A stretch of 64,000 nucleotides of DNA. Origin: Gemmatimonas sp. (lineage in GTDB: Bacteria; Gemmatimonadota; Gemmatimonadetes; Gemmatimonadales; Gemmatimonadaceae). This document shows, piece by piece, positions 53,384 through 62,440 of the stretch. The stretch lies in NCBI GenBank assembly GCA_011390885.1, contig JAABRO010000005.1, positions 57,018 to 121,017 of the forward strand, read 5' to 3'. The stretch's first letter is position 1. The number at the start of each line of letters is the position of its first letter. The notes under the pieces are model-generated. The model saw nothing but the letters and a program-made list of their open reading frames with translations. It searched no databases and was not told where the DNA came from. The position numbers and the translations under genes were made by a program.

Positions 53384-54190
53384 GTGCCCCCGCTCTCCTC
53401 ACTCCTCCTCGCCGCCGCGCTGTCGGCCGCGATTGCGTGGGCCGCGCACGCGGCGGGCTCACTGAGCCGACGCGGTGCCACGGCGGCGCTGGTCGTGGGC
53501 ACGATCGCGGTGGCGACGGGTGCCCCCTGGGGCGGCTACCTCGTGACGTGGTTCGCGCTCACCTCGGTGCTCAGCCGCCTCGGGCGCGCGCGCAAGGCGC
53601 GTCATGTGGCCGCCATCGTAGCCAAGGGCGGGACGCGCGACGCCCGGCAGGTGTTCGCGAACGGCGGCGTGTTCGCACTCGCGGCACTCGGCACCTGGTG
53701 GCTCGCGCCGGATGCGCACGGGCACGTGCTGCTCGCCGCCGCCGGTGCCGCCGCGCTCGCCGCGGCCGGTTCCGACACGTGGGCCACCGAGGTGGGGACG
53801 TGGGCGCGCGCCACGGCGTGGTCGCTGCGCACCGGACGCCACGTGCCCGCCGGCACGTCGGGAGCCATCAGCCTGCCGGGCACGCTGGGGCTCGCGGTGG
53901 GGGCCCTGCTCTGGACGCTCACCGCCGCGTGGCTCGGCGTGATCGAGGCCGCAGCGATCCCCGCCGTGCTGGCCGGTGCACTCGCCGGTGCCACCGTGGA
54001 CACGCTGCTCGGCGCATGGGGGCAGGCGCGCCGCTGGTGCGACCGCTGCGACGGCGCGACCGAGCAGGCGGTGCATGTGTGCGGGGCGAGCACGCGCGCG
54101 TCGGGCGGGTATCCCTGGCTCGACAACGATGCGGTGAACCTCGCCGCGACCGTGACGGGCGCCCTCGTGGCCATGCTGCTCATCCGCTGA
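53384..54190 (+). CDS. DUF92 (TIGR00297/VTE6-like) integral membrane protein
   Basis: A 268-residue protein from a GTG at 53384. About seven hydrophobic helices carry DUF92 signatures: SRRGATAALVVGTIAVA, GSDTWATEVGTWAR and GTSGAISLPGTLG, with WCDRCDG near the end. Plant VTE6, a phytyl-phosphate kinase, belongs to this family, so a prenyl-phosphate kinase role is possible. It lies just upstream of a geranylgeranyl-reductase-family flavoprotein. The GTG start precedes a good first helix; upstream frame residues are Arg/Pro-rich. Confidence 0.82.
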   Translation: MPPLSSLLLAAALSAAIAWAAHAAGSLSRRGATAALVVGTIAVATGAPWGGYLVTWFALTSVLSRLGRARKARHVAAIVAKGGTRDARQVFANGGVFALAALGTWWLAPDAHGHVLLAAAGAAALAAAGSDTWATEVGTWARATAWSLRTGRHVPAGTSGAISLPGTLGLAVGALLWTLTAAWLGVIEAAAIPAVLAGALAGATVDTLLGAWGQARRWCDRCDGATEQAVHVCGASTRASGGYPWLDNDAVNLAATVTGALVAMLLIR

Positions 54191-54349
54191 CCGGCAGGGC
54201 GCCGGACCGTGGGCCGGATGGTGGGCCGGTTGCGGCTCGGGAACCCGAGCGCGAGACTCCCTCTTAGGCGAGTGGTGGTGCCGCCGACGAGCGATGCGCC
54301 GGCGGCGTCCGCCAGCCGGTGTCCGTTCGATCGCTGTCCCGAGGTATCC

Positions 54350-55588
54350 GTGTCCGTTGCGCAGTCCACGCAGGTGCTGATCGTAGGTGGCGGCCCTGCC
54401 GGTTCGGCGACCGCCACCTTCCTCGCGCGCGCCGGACTCGACGTGACCGTGCTCGACCGAGCGCGATTCCCGCGCTCGAAGCCGTGCGCGGAGTACCTGA
54501 GCCCCGAGGCGTCGCGCGTGCTCGATGCGCTCGGCGCGCTGAGCGCGGTCGAAGGGGCCGGTGCCGCGCAGCTCACGGGCATGCAGGTGCACGCGCCGAA
54601 CGGACACGTGATCGAGGGTGCCTTCGCCGCGGAGCACGGGTTTCGCGGCTTTCGCGACCGCGGCCTCGCGCTCCGTCGCACGGTGCTCGACGCGCTGCTG
54701 CTCGAACGCGCGCGCGAGGCCGGCGCGTCCGTGCACGAGGGCGTCATGTTCGAGACGATGGACGCCGGCTCGCGCGGCTACACGGTGACCGTGCGCGACG
54801 GCTCGGCGACACGTGCGATCCGCGCCGCACTCGTGATCGGCGCGGACGGATTGCGCTCACGCGTGGCGCGGCAACTCGGAGTGGCGCACCGTTCACGCTG
54901 GCCGAAGCGGCTGGCGCTGGTGGCACACTGGCGCGGCGTGCAGGACATCGGCGCGCGCGGCGAGATGCACGTGCGGCGCGACGGGTACCTCGGACTGGCC
55001 GACGTGGGTGGCGGCCTCACGAACGTAGCGCTGGTGGTACCGGCGCACACGGCACGCGATGCGGCGGGAGACGCCGACGGCTTCGTGCGCCGCTGGCTCT
55101 CACGCCATCCGGCGCTCACGGCGCGCTTTGCCCACGCCGAGCGCGTCACGCCGATGCAGGCCACGGGACCGTTCGCGTCACACGCGCGCCGTGCGTGGGG
55201 GCCCGACGCCGCGCTCGTGGGCGACGCCGCCGATTTCTTCGACCCCTTCACGGGTGAAGGGATCTACGCCGCGCTCCGCGGCGGTGAGTTGCTCGCACCG
55301 TTCGCCGCCGATGCGGCGCGCGCGCCGACCCTGGACGCCGCACGTCGCGCGCTGCGCGCGTATGAGCAGGCACGCCTGCAGGCCTTCCGCGGCAAGTGGC
55401 GCGTGGAAAAGCTCATCGGCCTCGCGGTGACGTTCCCTGCGCTCATGAATCACGCGGCGCGCGTGCTGTCGCGCCGCACCGACCTCGCCGACCTCCTCAT
55501 CGGGGTGACCGGCGACTTCGTTCCTCCAACCGAAGTCCTGCGCCCCGGCGTGCTGTGGCGCATGCTCGTTCCTCCTCTTCGCACATGA
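54350..55588 (+). CDS. FAD-dependent oxidoreductase, geranylgeranyl reductase family
   Basis: A 412-residue protein from a GTG with GAGG six bases upstream. It has the N-terminal FAD fold (VLIVGGGPAGSATATFLARA), the family turn DRARFPRSKPCAEYLSPEA, VIGADGLRSRVARQLG and the FAD/ribityl motif LVGDAADFFDPFTGEGIYAA. Relatives saturate prenyl chains or oxidise aromatic polyketides. It is the first of five tightly packed genes (flavin reductase, methyltransferase, cyclase-like, ketosynthase). A tailoring oxygenase or reductase role fits; substrate unknown. Confidence 0.85.
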   Translation: MSVAQSTQVLIVGGGPAGSATATFLARAGLDVTVLDRARFPRSKPCAEYLSPEASRVLDALGALSAVEGAGAAQLTGMQVHAPNGHVIEGAFAAEHGFRGFRDRGLALRRTVLDALLLERAREAGASVHEGVMFETMDAGSRGYTVTVRDGSATRAIRAALVIGADGLRSRVARQLGVAHRSRWPKRLALVAHWRGVQDIGARGEMHVRRDGYLGLADVGGGLTNVALVVPAHTARDAAGDADGFVRRWLSRHPALTARFAHAERVTPMQATGPFASHARRAWGPDAALVGDAADFFDPFTGEGIYAALRGGELLAPFAADAARAPTLDAARRALRAYEQARLQAFRGKWRVEKLIGLAVTFPALMNHAARVLSRRTDLADLLIGVTGDFVPPTEVLRPGVLWRMLVPPLRT

Positions 55589-56079
55589 CCTTGGCTTCCA
55601 CCCCCCTCGTGGAGCCGGCGCAGTTCCGCGCCGCGCTCAGCCGCTTCGCTTCCGGCGTCACCGTCATCACCTCGCGTGACGCCCTTGGCCAGGACTACGG
55701 CATGACGGTGAGCGCATTCTCGTCGCTCAGCCTCACGCCGCCGCTCGTGCTCGTGTGCATCGATCGCCGCGCCACCTGGCACGGCGCGATCGGTGACTCG
55801 TCGCACTTCGTGGTGCACGTGCTCTCCGAGGCGCAGCAGGAGCTGTCACAGCGCTTTGCCAGCGAGCGCGAGGGACGCTTCGTCGGACTCAACGTCACGC
55901 GCACCGAGCAGGGCGTGCTGCGGCTGCCGGACGCGCTCGCCACGCTCGAATGCCGGATCACGGCGCGCCACGTCGAGGGCGACCACACGATCGTGGTGGG
56001 TGCGGTGGAGCACGCCGAGACGACCGAGGGCGAGCCGCTGGTCTACCATCGTGGCCGCTACGCGCAGCTGGCGCGCTGA
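55585..56079 (+). CDS. Flavin reductase-like (FMN-binding) protein
   Basis: A 164-residue protein whose ATG overlaps the previous stop (ATGA). It shows the flavin reductase signature FRAALSRFASGVTVITS and MTVSAFSSLSLTPPLVLVCI, and ends with LVYHRGRYAQL, as in the reductase partners of two-component monooxygenases. It would supply reduced flavin with NAD(P)H. Pairing with the flavoprotein immediately upstream is suggested by the overlap. Confidence 0.88.
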   Translation: MTLASTPLVEPAQFRAALSRFASGVTVITSRDALGQDYGMTVSAFSSLSLTPPLVLVCIDRRATWHGAIGDSSHFVVHVLSEAQQELSQRFASEREGRFVGLNVTRTEQGVLRLPDALATLECRITARHVEGDHTIVVGAVEHAETTEGEPLVYHRGRYAQLAR

Positions 56080-56117
56080 ATGTCGCCGCGCGCGCTGGGC
56101 CGCCGTCCGGGCGCGAC

Positions 56118-56816
56118 GTGCTGACACCCGCGCGTCGGCGCGGCGTGGAGTTCCTCGACGATCCGTCGCTCGACGCCACGATCGCCACGCGCTCGCTGCG
56201 TGATATCGCGCGCGCCAACCTGCTCTTCGGCGGCCGTCGTGCCGTACTGGCCGAGTTGTCGCGACACTTCGTCCACGCGCGCGCGGATGGCATGCCGGCC
56301 CTGACGCTGCTCGACGTGGGCACGGGGCTTGGCGACATCCCGCGCGCCGCGCGACGTTCCGCCAGGCAGCACGGAGTGGCGCTGCACACGATCGGCCTCG
56401 AGGTCACGTCCGCCCTTGCCGCCGCCGCCCGCGCCGGTGCGCAGCGTGCCGTCGCGGGTGATGCGCGCGCACTCCCCTTCCCCGACCGCAGCGTGGACCT
56501 GGTCACCTGCTCGCAGGTGCTTCACCACCTCGACGGCGACGATGCCGTGGCCTTGCTGCGCGAACTGACGCGCGTGGCGCGCCTCGGCGTGATCGTGAGC
56601 GACCTCCGCCGCAGCTGGCTGGCGGTGGGACTGCTCTGGGCCGTGTCGTTTCCGTTGAGCTTTCATCCGGTGAGCCGGCACGACGGCATGGTCTCCATTC
56701 TGCGCGGGTTTACCGCAGCCGAACTGTCGGGGATGGTCCATGACGCCGTGGGCATCCGGCCCGCCGTGCAGCACCGACTGGGGTGGCGCGTCACCGCGCG
56801 CTGGTCCCGCACGTAG
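56118..56816 (+). CDS. Class I SAM-dependent methyltransferase
   Basis: A 232-residue protein from a GTG at 56118; the ATG at 56080 is out of frame and closes quickly. The N-terminus reads RRGVEFLDDPSLD and FGGRRAVLAEL, a lead-in typical of methyltransferases encoded beside polyketide synthases. Motif I is LLDVGTGLGDIPRAA, motif IV region VDLVTCSQVLHHLDGDD, and later VARLGVIVSDLRRSW. It probably methylates the pathway product. The start has no clear ribosome-binding site and could be wrong. Confidence 0.8.
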   Translation: MLTPARRRGVEFLDDPSLDATIATRSLRDIARANLLFGGRRAVLAELSRHFVHARADGMPALTLLDVGTGLGDIPRAARRSARQHGVALHTIGLEVTSALAAAARAGAQRAVAGDARALPFPDRSVDLVTCSQVLHHLDGDDAVALLRELTRVARLGVIVSDLRRSWLAVGLLWAVSFPLSFHPVSRHDGMVSILRGFTAAELSGMVHDAVGIRPAVQHRLGWRVTARWSRT

Positions 56817-56824
56817 GATTCACC

Positions 56825-57424
56825 ATGACCGATTCTACCGAGCGTCCCCTTCGCGCGCCGTACGACCTCGGGCCGCTGCCCATGGCGCGCCGCCTCGTCA
56901 CCATCGATGAGCAGGTCGTGCACGCCCCGATGGCGCGCATCTTCGAGATCGCGTGGCGCGTGGAGCACTGGCCCGTGTACCTGCCACACTATCGTTTCGT
57001 GCGCTTTCGCGAGCGCGCGTCCGACGGAGGCGGGCTGGTGGAGATGTCGGCCAATCGTCCGTTCGGCCCCGTGGGCTGGCCCACGTGGTGGCTCTCGGAG
57101 ATGCAGGTGAACCACGACGTGCCCGAGGTGCGCTTCCGCCATGTCGGGGGGGTGACCACGCGCATGGACGTGGCGTGGGAGTTCAGTCCCGTAGCGGACG
57201 GCACGCGCGTGCGCATCGTGCACACGTGGGACGGGCCGCACTGGCCGCTGATCGGCCCCTTCGCCGCGACGGCCGTGATCGGGCCCGTATTCGTGCACGG
57301 CATCGCCTCGCGCACGCTGGCGGGGCTCGCGAAAGCGGCGGAGCGCGGCGACGGCAACCTGCCGGCGGCGCGCGGCGCCGCGCCGGCCGACGCCACGCGC
57401 GTCACGCCACGGCAGGGCGCGTGA
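56825..57424 (+). CDS. SRPBCC/cyclase-like protein
   Basis: A 199-residue protein starting eight bases after the methyltransferase. The START-like fold is suggested by [21 protein letters not shown] and later [22 protein letters not shown], the pattern of aromatase/cyclase and polyketide-cyclase proteins. It would hold and fold a reactive chain or other hydrophobic ligand. The C-terminus is a low-complexity tail. Its stop overlaps the ketosynthase start (GTGA). Confidence 0.8.
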   Translation: MTDSTERPLRAPYDLGPLPMARRLVTIDEQVVHAPMARIFEIAWRVEHWPVYLPHYRFVRFRERASDGGGLVEMSANRPFGPVGWPTWWLSEMQVNHDVPEVRFRHVGGVTTRMDVAWEFSPVADGTRVRIVHTWDGPHWPLIGPFAATAVIGPVFVHGIASRTLAGLAKAAERGDGNLPAARGAAPADATRVTPRQGA

Positions 57425-58731
57425 GCACGCTCGGGGATGCAGCGTCCGAGACGGCGTCGCGCCGTGATGCAGCGCGCCGCCACGTCTCGCGTCCTGCGGC
57501 ACGCCGCGTCGCCATCACCGGCATCGGCTGCATCACGCCGATCGGCACCGGTGTGGACGGCCTCTGGCAGGGGCTGCGCGCGGAGCGCAGCGCGGTCACG
57601 CCGATCACGCGCTTCGACGCGTCGATCTTCCGCAGCCGCTGCAACGCAGCGGTGCCGGACTTCGATCCGCTCGCCTACCTCGACGAGAAGCGCGTCAAGC
57701 GGCTGGACCGCTTCGGCGCGTTCAGCGTGGTGTCGTCCATGCTCGCGCTGCGCGACGCGGCGCTCGACCTCGACACGGTGGACCGTGATCGCGTGGGGAG
57801 CATGATGGGCACCGCGCTCGGCGGCGTGGCCTACGCCGAGGAGCAGGCCGCCCGCTTCCAGCACGGCGGGCTGCGCGCGGTGGATGCCACGCTCGCCCTG
57901 GCCGTGTTCGGCGGTTCGTCGAGCTGCAACGTGGCCATCGAGTTCGGCATCACGGGCCCGAACAGCACGAACGCGATGAGCTGCGCCTCCGGCACGATCG
58001 CGATCGGCGAAGCGTTTCGGCGGGTGCGCGACGGCGAGGTGGACGTGATGCTCGCGGGCGGCGCGGAGGCGCCGCTGGCCACGCTCTGCTTCGGCGCCTT
58101 CGCGCTCATTCGTGCCATGAGCACGCGCAACGACGAGCCGGAGCGCGCGTCGCGTCCGTTCGATGCCGATCGCGACGGGTTCGTAATGGGTGAAGGCGCC
58201 GCGGTGCTGGTGCTCGAAGCGTACGAGCACGCGGTGGCGCGCGGCGCGCGCATCTATGCGGAACTCGCCGGCTACGGCACCACCAACGATGCGTATCACA
58301 TGACCGCACCGCGCCCCGACGGCACGCAGGCCACGCGCTGCATGCAGATGGCGCTCGACGATGCCGACGTCGCACCTACCGACGTGAACTACGTGAACGC
58401 GCACGGCAGTGCGACGCCGCTCAACGATCCCACCGAGACGCTGGCGATCAAGCGGGTGTTCGGCGCGCACGCGCACCACATGCCGGTGTCGAGCACCAAG
58501 GGCTACTACGGGCACGCGCTCGGCGCATCGGGCGCGATCGAGGCGGCGATCAGCGCGCTGGCGATCCATCGCGCGTGGATCCCCCCCACGCTCAACCTCG
58601 AGCGCCCCGATCCGGCCTGCGACCTCGACTACGTGCCGCAGCGCGGGCGTGACGCGGCGGCGTCGGTGGTGCTGAGCAACTCCTTCGGCTTCGGCGGCAT
58701 CAACGCGAGTCTGGTGCTCAAGCGCGCGTAG
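57421..58731 (+). CDS. Beta-ketoacyl-[ACP] synthase II-like ketosynthase
   Basis: A 436-residue thiolase-fold enzyme from a GTG overlapping the cyclase stop. Catalytic Cys188 ([15 protein letters not shown]), His328 ([12 protein letters not shown]), Lys360 and His365 ([14 protein letters not shown]) are intact, and the end has [10 protein letters not shown]. It condenses malonyl-ACP with an acyl chain. About 25 extra Arg/Ala residues precede the usual start. Its place with tailoring genes, rather than with fabD/fabG/acpP, favours a specialised pathway over housekeeping fatty-acid synthesis. No acyl carrier protein is adjacent. Confidence 0.92.
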   Translation: MSTLGDAASETASRRDAARRHVSRPAARRVAITGIGCITPIGTGVDGLWQGLRAERSAVTPITRFDASIFRSRCNAAVPDFDPLAYLDEKRVKRLDRFGAFSVVSSMLALRDAALDLDTVDRDRVGSMMGTALGGVAYAEEQAARFQHGGLRAVDATLALAVFGGSSSCNVAIEFGITGPNSTNAMSCASGTIAIGEAFRRVRDGEVDVMLAGGAEAPLATLCFGAFALIRAMSTRNDEPERASRPFDADRDGFVMGEGAAVLVLEAYEHAVARGARIYAELAGYGTTNDAYHMTAPRPDGTQATRCMQMALDDADVAPTDVNYVNAHGSATPLNDPTETLAIKRVFGAHAHHMPVSSTKGYYGHALGASGAIEAAISALAIHRAWIPPTLNLERPDPACDLDYVPQRGRDAAASVVLSNSFGFGGINASLVLKRA

Positions 58732-58752
58732 CGTGCCAGGCGCCAGGCGCGG

Positions 58753-59409
58753 CTACTTGACCTTCGCCGCCCGCTCGAGGGACCCGAGGCCGCCGGCCAC
58801 GAAGAGGGTGTCCGAGTCCTTGAGCGGCGCGTCCGGATCGGGGATGCCGGCCACGGTGCCGGTGAGCATGTCCTTCACCGCCACCACCGAGATGTCGAAG
58901 CGCCGGCGCACGTCGATCTCGCGCAGCGAGTGCCCGATCCAGCTGTCCGGAATGGCCATCTCCTGCAGGGCGAAGTCGTCGCCGAGGGGGAAGTAGCTCA
59001 GGATCTCGTGGCTGACCACCGACTCGGCGAGGCGGCGCCCCGAGTCGCGCTCCGGAAACACCGTGCCCGTGACGCCGAGCTTCTCCACCACGCGCGCGTG
59101 CTGTTCGGAGATCACTTTCACGTGGATCTCCGGCACACCGATGTCCTTGAGCGCCAGCACGGCGAGGATCGACGCCGTGATGTCATCGCCGGTGGACACG
59201 ATGCCCGCATCGGCGTGCTTGCAGCCGATCTCGCGCAGCACGTGTTCGCTGGTGCCATCGGCCACCACGGCGCGCGCCGCGCGCGGCGCCACGCGGTCCA
59301 CGAGGTCCTGGCGGCGATCGACGGCGATCACGTCCACGCCCTTCTGCGCGAGCTTCTCGGCGACCGCCATGCCGAAGTTGCCCAACCCGATGACGATCAT
59401 GCGCTTCAT
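58753..59409 (-). CDS. ktrA: Potassium uptake regulator KtrA/TrkA family
   Basis: A 218-residue protein from the ATG at 59409. An RCK_N Rossmann domain (MIVIGLGNFGMAVAEKL; nucleotide-binding acidic residue in VIAVDRRQ) precedes an RCK_C domain (about 135-215). The single N-C arrangement fits KtrA, which gates KtrB in response to nucleotides such as ATP/ADP. It follows the ktrB gene by 17 bases. It is cytosolic at the inner membrane. Confidence 0.92.
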   Translation of the reverse strand: MKRMIVIGLGNFGMAVAEKLAQKGVDVIAVDRRQDLVDRVAPRAARAVVADGTSEHVLREIGCKHADAGIVSTGDDITASILAVLALKDIGVPEIHVKVISEQHARVVEKLGVTGTVFPERDSGRRLAESVVSHEILSYFPLGDDFALQEMAIPDSWIGHSLREIDVRRRFDISVVAVKDMLTGTVAGIPDPDAPLKDSDTLFVAGGLGSLERAAKVK

Positions 59410-59426
59410 GCGGACTCCGTGGCTGG

Positions 59427-60812
59427 TCAGCCGATGGAAACGTCTTCGCGCGCGAACGAATAGCGCGGGCGCACCTCGCGCGCGCGCAGCGCGAGCGCGG
59501 CCGCGAACGACAGCGGCCCCACGCGCCCGATGAACATGAGAATGGTGACGAGCACGCGCGAGGCGGGCTCGAGGTGACCGGTGGTGCCGAGCGACAGCCC
59601 CACGGTGTTGAACGCGCTCACGGCCTCGAACACCACGCGCAGGAACCCCGTGCCCGGCGCCTCCTGCGTTTCGAGCGCCGTGAGCAGGAAGATGGCGATG
59701 GCCACCACCGTGAACGCGAAGACGCTCACGCCGATCGCGCGCTGCACGGTTTCGTCCGGAATGGTGCGTGACCAGACCGACACGCTGGTATCGCCGCGCA
59801 CACGCGCCCACGCGAGCAGGCCGATCACCACCACGGTGGTGATCTTCAGGCCACCGGCCGTGGAGCCCGGCGCGCCGCCCACCGTCATGAGCAGGATGGT
59901 GAGGAAGTTGGACGCATCCGTCGCCTGCGCATAGTCCACCGCATTGAATCCGGCCGTTCGCGCGGTCACGCTCATGAACGTGCCCCCCATCACGCGCGCC
60001 GCGGGGGACAGGTCGCGCAGCAGCCCGGTCCACTCGAAGGTGGTGAAGAGCACGGCCCCTACGAGCAGCGCCACTGCCGTGGCGGCGAACACCAGGCGCG
60101 AGTGCAGCGACAGGCGCATCCGATCGGGACGGTGCCGCGCCTGCCAGCGCAGCGCCACCTCCTCGAGGGTGAGGAAGCCAAGACCGCCGATGACGACCAG
60201 TCCCATGATGGTCACGAGCACCGGTGCGCTCCGCTGCCAGCCGATGAGCGAATCGCTGAAGGTGGAGAAGCCGGCATTGCAGAAGGCGCTCACCGCGTGA
60301 AATACCGCGTGCCAGAGCGCCTCGCCGGCGCCCAGGTGGCGCGAGAAGCTGGAGAAGAGCAGCAGCGCGCCCAGCACCTCGAACACCAGCGTGAACACCA
60401 CGACGTCCCGGACGAGCCGAAACGCGTTGATGCCCGACGCGGTGACGAGCGTGCCGGCCATGGATGTGGTTGCAGACTCCGCGCGCACGGACAGCCGGCC
60501 GCCGAGCCCCAGGATGAGCAACGAGGTGAGCGTGATCATGCCGAGCCCGCCCAACTGGATCATGACCAGCAGGTACGCCTGACCCAATCGCGTGAAGTGC
60601 GTGGCCGTATCCACCACGATGAGCCCCGTCACGCAAATGGCGCTCGTCGCGGTGAACAGCGCGTCGATCCAGCCCAGCGGCTGGCCGGACACGTAGAACG
60701 CGGGCACGAGGTGCAGGCCGAGCGTGCCCGCGGCGATGAGCCCCAGGAACGTCCCGGCCGTCAGGCGCGACGGCGACATGCGCCGCCAGAAGGCAAGATC
60801 GGAGGCGCGCAC
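59427..60812 (-). CDS. ktrB: Potassium transporter KtrB/TrkH family
   Basis: A 461-residue protein from a GTG one base after the ppa stop. Repeated M1-P-M2 units carry the selectivity-filter-like segments (FTATSAICVTGLIVVD; later AFCNAGFSTF, ARTAGFNAVDY and AFNTVGLSLG). It forms the potassium (with sodium) pathway across the inner membrane with the KtrA ring. The gene order ppa-ktrB-ktrA on one strand suggests shared transcription. Confidence 0.92.
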   Translation of the reverse strand: MRASDLAFWRRMSPSRLTAGTFLGLIAAGTLGLHLVPAFYVSGQPLGWIDALFTATSAICVTGLIVVDTATHFTRLGQAYLLVMIQLGGLGMITLTSLLILGLGGRLSVRAESATTSMAGTLVTASGINAFRLVRDVVVFTLVFEVLGALLLFSSFSRHLGAGEALWHAVFHAVSAFCNAGFSTFSDSLIGWQRSAPVLVTIMGLVVIGGLGFLTLEEVALRWQARHRPDRMRLSLHSRLVFAATAVALLVGAVLFTTFEWTGLLRDLSPAARVMGGTFMSVTARTAGFNAVDYAQATDASNFLTILLMTVGGAPGSTAGGLKITTVVVIGLLAWARVRGDTSVSVWSRTIPDETVQRAIGVSVFAFTVVAIAIFLLTALETQEAPGTGFLRVVFEAVSAFNTVGLSLGTTGHLEPASRVLVTILMFIGRVGPLSFAAALALRAREVRPRYSFAREDVSIG

Positions 60813-60813
60813 G

Positions 60814-61347
60814 TCAGCGCGGGTACTTCGCCTCGTATCGCGCGATGCAGTCCTGGATCGTGGACAGCGCGGCGATGCTCTTGTCCCACCCCCCGATTTC
60901 CACGCGCTTCCCCTCGAGGTCCTTGTACACGCTGAAGAAGTGCTCGACTTCCTTGAGATAGTGCTGCGGCAGGTCCGCGATGTCGAAATACTCGTTGTGA
61001 TACGGGTCCTCGCTCGGCACGGCGAGGATCTTCTCGTCGGGCTCGCCGCGGTCCTTCATGTGCAGCACGCCCACGGGACGCACCGTGATGAGGCAGCCGG
61101 GAAACGTGGGCTCGTTGATGAGCACGAGCACGTCGAGCGGGTCGCCGTCCTCGGCGAGCGTGCCCGGAATGAAGCCGTAGTCGCCGGGATACTGCACCGC
61201 GGAGTACAGCACGCGGTCGAGCTTGAGCAGCCCGGTGACCTTGTCGAGTTCGTACTTGTTGCGACTCCCCGACGGGATCTCGATGACGGCCGTGACCTGC
61301 TCCGGCGGATGCGGGCCGGGCGGGATGTCGTGCCAGAGATTGGACAT
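60814..61347 (-). CDS. ppa: Inorganic pyrophosphatase (family I)
   Basis: A 177-residue cytosolic enzyme, usual length. It hydrolyses pyrophosphate released by biosynthetic reactions. The signature EDGDPLDVLVL (three Asp metal ligands), the upstream Lys/Glu set (VIEIPSGSRNKYELD) and YPGDYGFIPGT are present. It lies between hemB and ktrB on the same strand. Confidence 0.97.
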   Translation of the reverse strand: MSNLWHDIPPGPHPPEQVTAVIEIPSGSRNKYELDKVTGLLKLDRVLYSAVQYPGDYGFIPGTLAEDGDPLDVLVLINEPTFPGCLITVRPVGVLHMKDRGEPDEKILAVPSEDPYHNEYFDIADLPQHYLKEVEHFFSVYKDLEGKRVEIGGWDKSIAALSTIQDCIARYEAKYPR

Positions 61348-61385
61348 GCGATTGCAGGAACGAGGACCCGGCGCCGCGCGGTTCG

Positions 61386-61400
61386 CGGCCCCGAGGGCCG
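61386..61400 (-). other. Small hairpin downstream of hemB
   Basis: CGGCCC pairs with GGGCCG across a CGA loop, three bases beyond the hemB stop in the 55-base hemB-ppa gap. There is no T-run on the minus strand, so it may only attenuate or protect the transcript. Confidence 0.3.
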
Positions 61401-61402
61401 AC

Positions 61403-62440
61403 TCAGCGCCGCTGGAGCACGGCCGCTGCGTCGAGCGCGAAGTAGGTGATCACCATGTCGGCACCGGCGCGCACGATGGCGAGCAGCGATTCCATCATCG
61501 CGCGCTCCCCGTCGATCCAGCCACGCTCGGCCGCCGCCCGAATCATCGCGAACTCGCCACTCACCTGATAGGCGCAGAGTGGCACGCCCGTGTCACGCTT
61601 CACCGCCTGGATCACGTCGAGATACGCCCCCGCCGGCTTCACCATGAGGATGTCCGCCCCTTCGGCGAGATCGAGGCGCACTTCCTTCAACGCTTCGGCT
61701 CCGTTCGCCGGGTCCATCTGGTAGCTGCGCCGGTCGCCGAAGCTCGGCGTGCTCTCGGCCGCCTCACGAAACGGCCCGTAGAACGCGGAGGCGTACTTGG
61801 CCGCGTAGCTCATGATCGGCACGTCGCGGTAGCCGGCCGCATCGAGCGCATCGCGGATCGCCCCCACGCGCCCGTCCATCATGTCGCTCGGCGCGATCAC
61901 GTCGGCGCCGGCGGCCGCGTGCGACACCGCCTCACGCGAGAGCAACGCAAGCGTGGCGTCGTTGTCCACATCGCCCGATGGCGTGAGCAGCCCGCAGTGG
62001 CCGTGGTCGGTGTACTCGCACATGCACACGTCGGTGATCACGAGCAGCGACGGATGCGCCGCCTTGATCGCGCGCACCGCCTCCTGCACCGGGCCGTGGT
62101 CGTGCCAGGCGCTGGAGCCGCTCGCGTCCTTGGTGTCGGGAATGCCGAAGAGCAGCACGCCACCGAGGCCGGCCGCGGCGGCGCGCCCGGCGTCCTGCAC
62201 GCACTCGTCCACGCTGGTCTGGAACGTGCCGGGCATGGAGCCGATTGGCGTGCGGATCCCTTCGCCGTGCCGCACGAAGAGCGGCAGGATGAACTGCGAT
62301 GCGTCGAGGCGTGTCTCGCGCACCAGCCGGCGCATGGCCTCGCTGCGGCGCAGCCGGCGGGGACGCACACGCGGGAAGGCACCGAGCGGCGCCGGGGCCG
62401 CGGTGCCCTCCGCGATCGGATCGAACGACGACATGGTCAT
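61403..62440 (-). CDS. hemB: Delta-aminolevulinic acid dehydratase (porphobilinogen synthase)
   Basis: A 345-residue protein from the ATG at 62440, which overlaps the hemC stop by four bases. It joins two 5-aminolevulinates into porphobilinogen for heme and other tetrapyrroles. Zinc cysteines ([12 protein letters not shown]) mark the zinc-dependent class. Schiff-base lysines are in [15 protein letters not shown] and [15 protein letters not shown] second ATG two codons later is possible. Confidence 0.96.
   Translation of the reverse strand: MTMSSFDPIAEGTAAPAPLGAFPRVRPRRLRRSEAMRRLVRETRLDASQFILPLFVRHGEGIRTPIGSMPGTFQTSVDECVQDAGRAAAAGLGGVLLFGIPDTKDASGSSAWHDHGPVQEAVRAIKAAHPSLLVITDVCMCEYTDHGHCGLLTPSGDVDNDATLALLSREAVSHAAAGADVIAPSDMMDGRVGAIRDALDAAGYRDVPIMSYAAKYASAFYGPFREAAESTPSFGDRRSYQMDPANGAEALKEVRLDLAEGADILMVKPAGAYLDVIQAVKRDTGVPLCAYQVSGEFAMIRAAAERGWIDGERAMMESLLAIVRAGADMVITYFALDAAAVLQRR

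Noticed and set aside
54350..55588. Assignment as bacteriochlorophyll-type geranylgeranyl reductase (BchP)
   Set aside because: No photosynthesis genes are nearby, and the tightly coupled neighbours fit a polyketide-like tailoring role better.
59410..60636. Extension of the KtrA frame into the ktrB gene
   Set aside because: Residues before the ATG at 59409 are His/Arg/Ala-rich noise; the Rossmann motif starts right after that ATG.
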